Positions 59,952 to 64,000 of a DNA stretch of 64,000 nt are shown here, piece by piece. Numbering within the stretch: the first letter of the stretch is position 1; the number at the start of each line of letters is the position of its first letter. The notes below the pieces were generated by a model. That model made no database searches, had not been told where the DNA came from, and saw only the letters and a program-made list of their open reading frames with translations. This DNA comes from Oscillospiraceae bacterium (lineage in GTDB: Bacteria > Bacillota > Clostridia > Oscillospirales > Acutalibacteraceae), in assembly GCA_902769255.1 (NCBI GenBank), contig CACXOM010000012.1:24161-88160 (forward strand), written 5' to 3'. A program made the position numbers and the translations under genes.

Positions 59952-60794
59952 ATGATTGTTTATGCCGATGTTTTAATTTTTCTTAACACTATTGTTACAT
60001 ATTTTTTGCTGTTGGCGGTGTGCGCAGTTTTTAAAAAACGGGTAAAAAATTTTCGGCTTGTTTTAGGGGCGCTTTTTGGCGGAATTTCATCGCTTGTAAT
60101 TTTTTTGCCACCTATGAATTCTTTGTTGCAGTTTTTTGTGAAATTTTTTATTTTAACGGTGCTAACGGCAGTAACTTTTTCTTTTAAAAACAGAATTTTC
60201 TTTTTAAAGCGTTGCGGTGTTTTTTTGGCTGTAACTTATGTTTTTGGCGGTGTAGTTCTTGCTATAATTAATGTTTTAGATTTAAAAAATTGCGTGGTTT
60301 TAAACGGAGTTGTTTATTTTGATATTTCGCCAATGGTTTTAGTTATGTCAACCGCATTTTTTTATTTGCTTGTAAATGTTTTTTATAAATTTAAGTCAAA
60401 AACGGTTGAAGAAAAGTTGATTTTTGAATGTGAGATTGTTTATAAAAACATTGCGGTTAAAGTAAATGCAATAAATGATACGGGAAATTCGGCGACCGAC
60501 CCTTATTTTGACTTGCCTGTTGCGATAGTTGAAAAAGAAAAATTGCAAAAAATACTTTTATGTAAACCTAAAACCTATTTAATTCCTATAAAATCGGTTA
60601 CAAAAAGTGGCGTGTTAAACGCTTTTCGCCCTGATGGATTTTACATAAATATTGAAAACAAACGAAAGCGTGTTGACGGCATTTGCATAGGCATTTTTGA
60701 AAACAAACTCGCAAAGCAATTCGGTGCAATTATTTCACCAAAAATTTTAGAAGAAGCAAAGGAAGATGAGTTATGTTCGCTATTAAAAAAATAA
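59952..60794 (+). CDS. spoIIGA: Sigma-E processing aspartic protease SpoIIGA
   Basis: 280 residues from ATG 59952 (AGGGTGAAG just upstream; [12 protein letters not shown] is the standard family start). Five N-terminal membrane helices (about 1-150) are followed by a soluble pepsin-like half with the active Asp in [13 protein letters not shown] (about 175). It matures pro-sigma-E in the mother cell after septation, as a dimer. It overlaps the next gene, sigE, by 22 nt, the canonical arrangement. Confidence 0.93.
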   Translation: MIVYADVLIFLNTIVTYFLLLAVCAVFKKRVKNFRLVLGALFGGISSLVIFLPPMNSLLQFFVKFFILTVLTAVTFSFKNRIFFLKRCGVFLAVTYVFGGVVLAIINVLDLKNCVVLNGVVYFDISPMVLVMSTAFFYLLVNVFYKFKSKTVEEKLIFECEIVYKNIAVKVNAINDTGNSATDPYFDLPVAIVEKEKLQKILLCKPKTYLIPIKSVTKSGVLNAFRPDGFYINIENKRKRVDGICIGIFENKLAKQFGAIISPKILEEAKEDELCSLLKK

Positions 60795-61486
60795 AAAATT
60801 TTCTTTTTAAATTAGTGCATTTTTTGTTTGATGTTGAAACGGTTTATTATTTAGGCGGGCCTGCAACCTTGCCACCGCCGCTTGAAGCGCATGAGGAGGC
60901 AAAATTTGTTGCGCTTTGTAAAAAAGGTGACGAGAGCGCGAGAGATGCTTTAATTGTGCATAATTTGCGGTTGGTAGTTTATATTGCGAGAAAGTTTGAT
61001 TCGGGCGGGGCGAATATTGAAGACTTAATTTCAATCGGCACAATAGGGCTTTTGAAAGCGGTAAAAACTTTTAAGGCGGACAAAAATATCAAGCTCGCTA
61101 CCTATGCTTCGAGGTGCATAGAAAATGAAATTTTAATGCATCTTCGCAAAACAAATTCGCAAAAGGGCGAAATTTCGTTTGATGAGCCTTTAAATGTTGA
61201 TTGGGACGGCAACGAGTTGTTGCTTTCTGATGTTTTGGGCTCGCAACCCGACGAGGTGAACAATTTTGTTGAGGCGAAAGACGAGCGCAAAATGATAAGC
61301 GATTTGGTTGAAAATTTGCCGAAAAGGGAAAAAGAGATAATGCAGTTAAGATTTGGTTTTTCGGGGTATAGCGAGCACACGCAAAAAGAGGTTGCCGACA
61401 AATTAGGTATTTCGCAAAGTTATATTTCACGACTTGAAAAAAAGATAATCGCAAAACTAAAAAAAGAAGTCGAGAGAATAGTTTAA
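60773..61486 (+). CDS. sigE: Sporulation sigma factor sigma-E
   Basis: 237 residues. The pro-sequence (about 1-28) ends at VYYLGG, the SpoIIGA cleavage region. It then has region 2 ([46 protein letters not shown]) and region 4 ([35 protein letters not shown]). It directs early mother-cell transcription. sigG, often next, is not found within the window; a repeat-rich region follows instead. Confidence 0.95.
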   Translation: MFAIKKIKNFLFKLVHFLFDVETVYYLGGPATLPPPLEAHEEAKFVALCKKGDESARDALIVHNLRLVVYIARKFDSGGANIEDLISIGTIGLLKAVKTFKADKNIKLATYASRCIENEILMHLRKTNSQKGEISFDEPLNVDWDGNELLLSDVLGSQPDEVNNFVEAKDERKMISDLVENLPKREKEIMQLRFGFSGYSEHTQKEVADKLGISQSYISRLEKKIIAKLKKEVERIV

Positions 61487-61970
61487 GATGAGGGAATAGG
61501 TGCGGTGATTGCAAGGATTTGATTGAAAAACACCTCATTCGTCACACTTCGTGTGCCACTTATCGCTGAGGGGAAGGCTTTTTTAGTTTGTACCTTTAAT
61601 TGAATTTTTGATAAAAAATTTAGTTTCACACAGCGGGATGTCAAGGATGCCATCCCCTACACCGTAACTTAAAATTTTATCTAACTATGTAGGGGTCGGC
61701 TTCCCAGACGACCCGAATGGCCGTCCCTGTTAAGTGAAGGGGGACCGCTTGCGGTGGAAGGGTTGCGGTTCGATAAAAATATGTAATTTTTGACGGCGGC
61801 AGCAAGCCACCGCCCTACAAGATATTTATATATTTATATCAAACTTTAATGCCGAAGAGGAGGGCGTCGAGGCACTCGACCGGCCGTCATAAAGTAATAG
61901 GTAAAAAGTAATAAGTGTTTGAGTTGCGCATATTTAAAAAATTGCTGAAATTGCATAAAAATTGCAATAT
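61487..61970. repeat. Intergenic repeat array after sigE
   Basis: No ORF. It contains CACCTCATTCGTCACACTTCGTG with a GAGGGGAAGGCTTTTTT end, and a segment with AAAATTTTATC-AACTATGTAGGGGTCGG nearly identical to 40,660-40,700. GCTTGCGGTGGAAGGGTT and CCACCGCCCTACAAG also occur. Related to the 300-bp element at 40,514 and the cluster at 48,838. A GTCGAG/CTCGAC stem lies near 61,866. Confidence 0.65.
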
Positions 61971-61973
61971 ATA

Positions 61974-62003
61974 TTGACATAATATAATACAATATGCTAT
62001 AAT
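61974..62003 (+). promoter_or_regulatory. Promoter of the LRR surface protein
   Basis: TTGACA (61974-61979), 18 nt, TATAAT (61998-62003), 31 nt before the ATG; ribosome site GGAGG follows. Confidence 0.75.
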
Positions 62004-62034
62004 TTCTATATAATATGTATGGAGGTAAAGTAAA

Positions 62035-63864
62035 ATGAAAAAGATACTTTGTTTAGCGTTGTGCTTAATTATGGCGGTTGGCGTTGTTCCAATGGTCTTT
62101 GGCGTAAGCGCTGATGGTTTAACAACAGGCAAATGCGGTAAAAATGTTAAATATTCTTTTGACAGCGCAACAGGAAAGCTTACAATAAGCGGAAAAGGCG
62201 CAATGACTGATTACTACATTTATAAAAAAGACGGTACAATGTCTCCGTTTTATGCTAACGGCGTTATTAAAACTGTTGAAATTAAAAAAGGCGTAACAAG
62301 CATTGGTAATGAAGTGTTTAGCTTTTGCGGTTTTTTAACAAGCGTAAAAATTCCAAAAACCGTAACAAAAATCGGTAATTTCGCATTTCAATCTTGTGAA
62401 AAGCTTACGAGCATTGCAACGGGCAACGGTGTAACAAAAATCGGCGAGAGAGCTTTTAATTTTTGCGAGAATTTGAAAAGCGTTGAAATCGGCAAGGGAT
62501 TAAAAAGCATTAGTGTAAATGCTTTTGACGGTTGCGATTCGCTTAAAAGCATAAAAGTTGATTCTAAAAATAAGAAATTTTCTTCTAAAAAAGGCGTTTT
62601 GTTTAACAAAAAGAAAACAAAACTTGTTTGCTATCCGCCGAAAAAAGCAGGAAAATCTTATACAATTCCAAAAACCGTTACAACAATTGGCGATTTTGCT
62701 TTTTATAAAAGCAAAAATTTAACAAGCGTTAAATTTTTGAAAAAAGTTAAAAAAATCGGCAGATATGCATTTTCGAGTTGCGCTTTGCTAAAAAGCATAA
62801 AAATACCGAATAGCGTAACCGATATCGGCGATGAGGCTTTTTGGGATTGCGAGGCGCTTAAAAGCATTAAATTAGGTAACTCACTTACAAAAATCGGCGC
62901 TAATGTGTTTGATAATTCGGCTTATTTTTACAACAAGTCAAATTGGAAAAATAACGTACTTTATATTAACAATTATTTGATTAGCGCAACTTATCGTGAT
63001 GACCCTAAAAAATATGTTGACGACTACTACATTGAGTGGGAAAGTGCTAAAGGCGATTATAAGGTAAAGGCGAAAACCAAAGTTATTGCCGATTATGCTT
63101 TTAACGATTGTAAAGAGCTGACAAGTGTTACAATTCCAAGTAGCGTTAAAAATATAGGAAGTTGTGTATTCTTCGACTGCGAGGAATTAAAGAGCATAAA
63201 AGTTGACTCTAAAAATAAGAAATTTTCATCTAAAAAAGGCGTTTTGTTTAACAAAAAGAAAACAAAAGTTATTTGTTATCCGCCTAAAAAAGCAGGAAAA
63301 TCTTATACAATTCCAAAAACCGTTACAACGATTGGCGATTTTGCTTTTTACAGATGCAGAAAGTTAAAAACTGTGAAAATTTTGAACAAAGTTAAAAAAA
63401 TCGGCGAATGTGCATTTGCGATTTGCGATAAATTAAAAACTATCAAAATCGGTAGCGGAGTAACAAAAATCGGTAAAGACGCTTTTAACAACACAGCTTA
63501 TTTTTTGGACAAGGCAAATTGGAAAAAGAATGTTTTGTATATCGGTAAATATTTAATTACAGGTTCTTATCACGAAAAAGGCAACGGCACTTATTATCAT
63601 AATTATGAGCGTGTTGCAGGCAATTATTCCGTGAAATCGGGAACAAAAGTTATTGCTGATTATGCTTTTTATGATTGCGCTGATTTGCAAAGTGTGAAAG
63701 TTCCGAAAAGCGTTAAAAACATAGGCAAAAAAGCGTTAGGATATTATGCTTTGGACTGGTACGGTATCGATAAAAAAGTGAAGAATTTTACTGTTAAAGG
63801 CAAAAAAGGTACCGCCGCACAAAAATATGCAAAGAAAAACGGATTAAAATTTAAGAAAGCATAA
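62035..63864 (+). CDS. Secreted BspA-like leucine-rich-repeat protein
   Basis: 609 residues. A Sec signal peptide (about 1-26, ending FGVSA) and a short beta region are followed by many LRR_5 (BspA/TpLRR) units of the form VTKIGNFAFQSCEKLTS. It is very Lys-rich, so strongly basic. Two large internal duplications: VDSKNKKFSSKKGVLFNKKK ... CYPPKKAGKSYTIPKTVTTI appears at about residues 175-225 and 390-440. AYF-DKANWKKNVLYI-type inserts also occur twice. There is no sortase motif or membrane anchor. Such proteins bind host or bacterial surfaces in gut and oral species. Confidence 0.9.
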   Translation: MKKILCLALCLIMAVGVVPMVFGVSADGLTTGKCGKNVKYSFDSATGKLTISGKGAMTDYYIYKKDGTMSPFYANGVIKTVEIKKGVTSIGNEVFSFCGFLTSVKIPKTVTKIGNFAFQSCEKLTSIATGNGVTKIGERAFNFCENLKSVEIGKGLKSISVNAFDGCDSLKSIKVDSKNKKFSSKKGVLFNKKKTKLVCYPPKKAGKSYTIPKTVTTIGDFAFYKSKNLTSVKFLKKVKKIGRYAFSSCALLKSIKIPNSVTDIGDEAFWDCEALKSIKLGNSLTKIGANVFDNSAYFYNKSNWKNNVLYINNYLISATYRDDPKKYVDDYYIEWESAKGDYKVKAKTKVIADYAFNDCKELTSVTIPSSVKNIGSCVFFDCEELKSIKVDSKNKKFSSKKGVLFNKKKTKVICYPPKKAGKSYTIPKTVTTIGDFAFYRCRKLKTVKILNKVKKIGECAFAICDKLKTIKIGSGVTKIGKDAFNNTAYFLDKANWKKNVLYIGKYLITGSYHEKGNGTYYHNYERVAGNYSVKSGTKVIADYAFYDCADLQSVKVPKSVKNIGKKALGYYALDWYGIDKKVKNFTVKGKKGTAAQKYAKKNGLKFKKA

Positions 63865-63914
63865 GAAAATTTTAAGAATACTTAAAAAAGGAACGCCTTT
63901 TTGTGAAGTGATAT

Positions 63915-63954
63915 AATGATGGTAGACACAAAAAAGTGTCTACCATCATTTTTA
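63915..63954 (+). terminator. Terminator after the LRR gene
   Basis: Perfect 15-bp stem AATGATGGTAGACAC/GTGTCTACCATCATT with a 6-A loop and short T run. Confidence 0.8.
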
Positions 63955-63987
63955 TGTGATAAAATAAAGAAAAAGGAGTTGAAAAAC

Positions 63988-64000
63988 ATGGGAAGACCAA
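63988..64000 (+). CDS. Start of a gene running off the window (MGRP...)
   Basis: ATG with AAAGGAG 10 nt upstream, encoding M-G-R-P before the window ends. Nothing can be said about its product. Confidence 0.5.

Noticed and set aside
62388-62609. Minus-strand ORF within the LRR gene
   Set aside because: Shadow of the repetitive plus-strand gene.

Overview
The window reads as a low-GC, spore-forming Clostridia chromosome, most likely a gut Oscillospiraceae/Ruminococcus-like organism. Pointers are a spoIIGA-sigE pair, AGGAGG-type ribosome sites with frequent TTG/GTG starts, a secreted GH5 cellulase with Thr/Glu/Pro linkers, a BspA-type surface protein and the intergenic palindromic repeats common in that group. 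No rRNA, tRNA or CRISPR array was seen.

Positions 1 to about 23,880 are an accessory (mobile/defence) island. It holds the end of a large SF1 helicase-nuclease, a large serine recombinase with a 35-residue leader ORF, an orphan MazF/PemK toxin, a tyrosine integrase divergent from a RepL plasmid initiator, and an 11-gene minus-strand type I restriction-modification operon. That operon runs fic, hsdM, hipA-like kinase, hsdS, tyrosine recombinase, second hsdS, PIN-like nuclease, membrane protein, DUF3800 protein and hsdR. A RES-domain toxin and further Fic proteins accompany it. Three Fic proteins of three types occur, each behind a promoter with its own repeat/operator array. Both hsdS copies are split by frameshifts and carry direct repeats with a CAAAT-N4-ATTTG core, the probable substrate of the recombinase lying between them. 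The island ends against a sporulation polysaccharide deacetylase gene cut off just after its first NodB motif, which suggests the element inserted there.

Positions 24,300 to 49,000 are core chromosome. They contain a GH5 cellulase (two apparent frameshifts) divergent from an AraC regulator, a minus-strand cluster (ZIP metal transporter, HAD phosphatase, two-part chromate transporter, sugar isomerase-like protein), an esterase, pcrA, a heterodimeric ABC exporter whose second subunit has lost most of its membrane domain, htrA, and a tightly overlapping operon tepA-ftsK-tsaC-coaE-slt-M18 peptidase, then degV.

Positions 49,550 to 58,313 hold a compact phage-head cassette: small and large terminase, small membrane protein, probable scaffold, capsid with C-terminal Ig domain, P22-type portal, gp4-like and gp10-like connector proteins, NlpC/P60-SH3 lysin, coiled-coil membrane protein and holin. 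There is no integrase, repressor, replication or tail-fibre/tape-measure gene, and housekeeping genes lie on both sides. A domesticated particle (gene-transfer-agent-like) locus or a reduced prophage both fit. The window closes with glgA, spoIIGA-sigE, a repeat-rich intergenic region, a BspA-like leucine-rich-repeat protein and the first codons of another gene.
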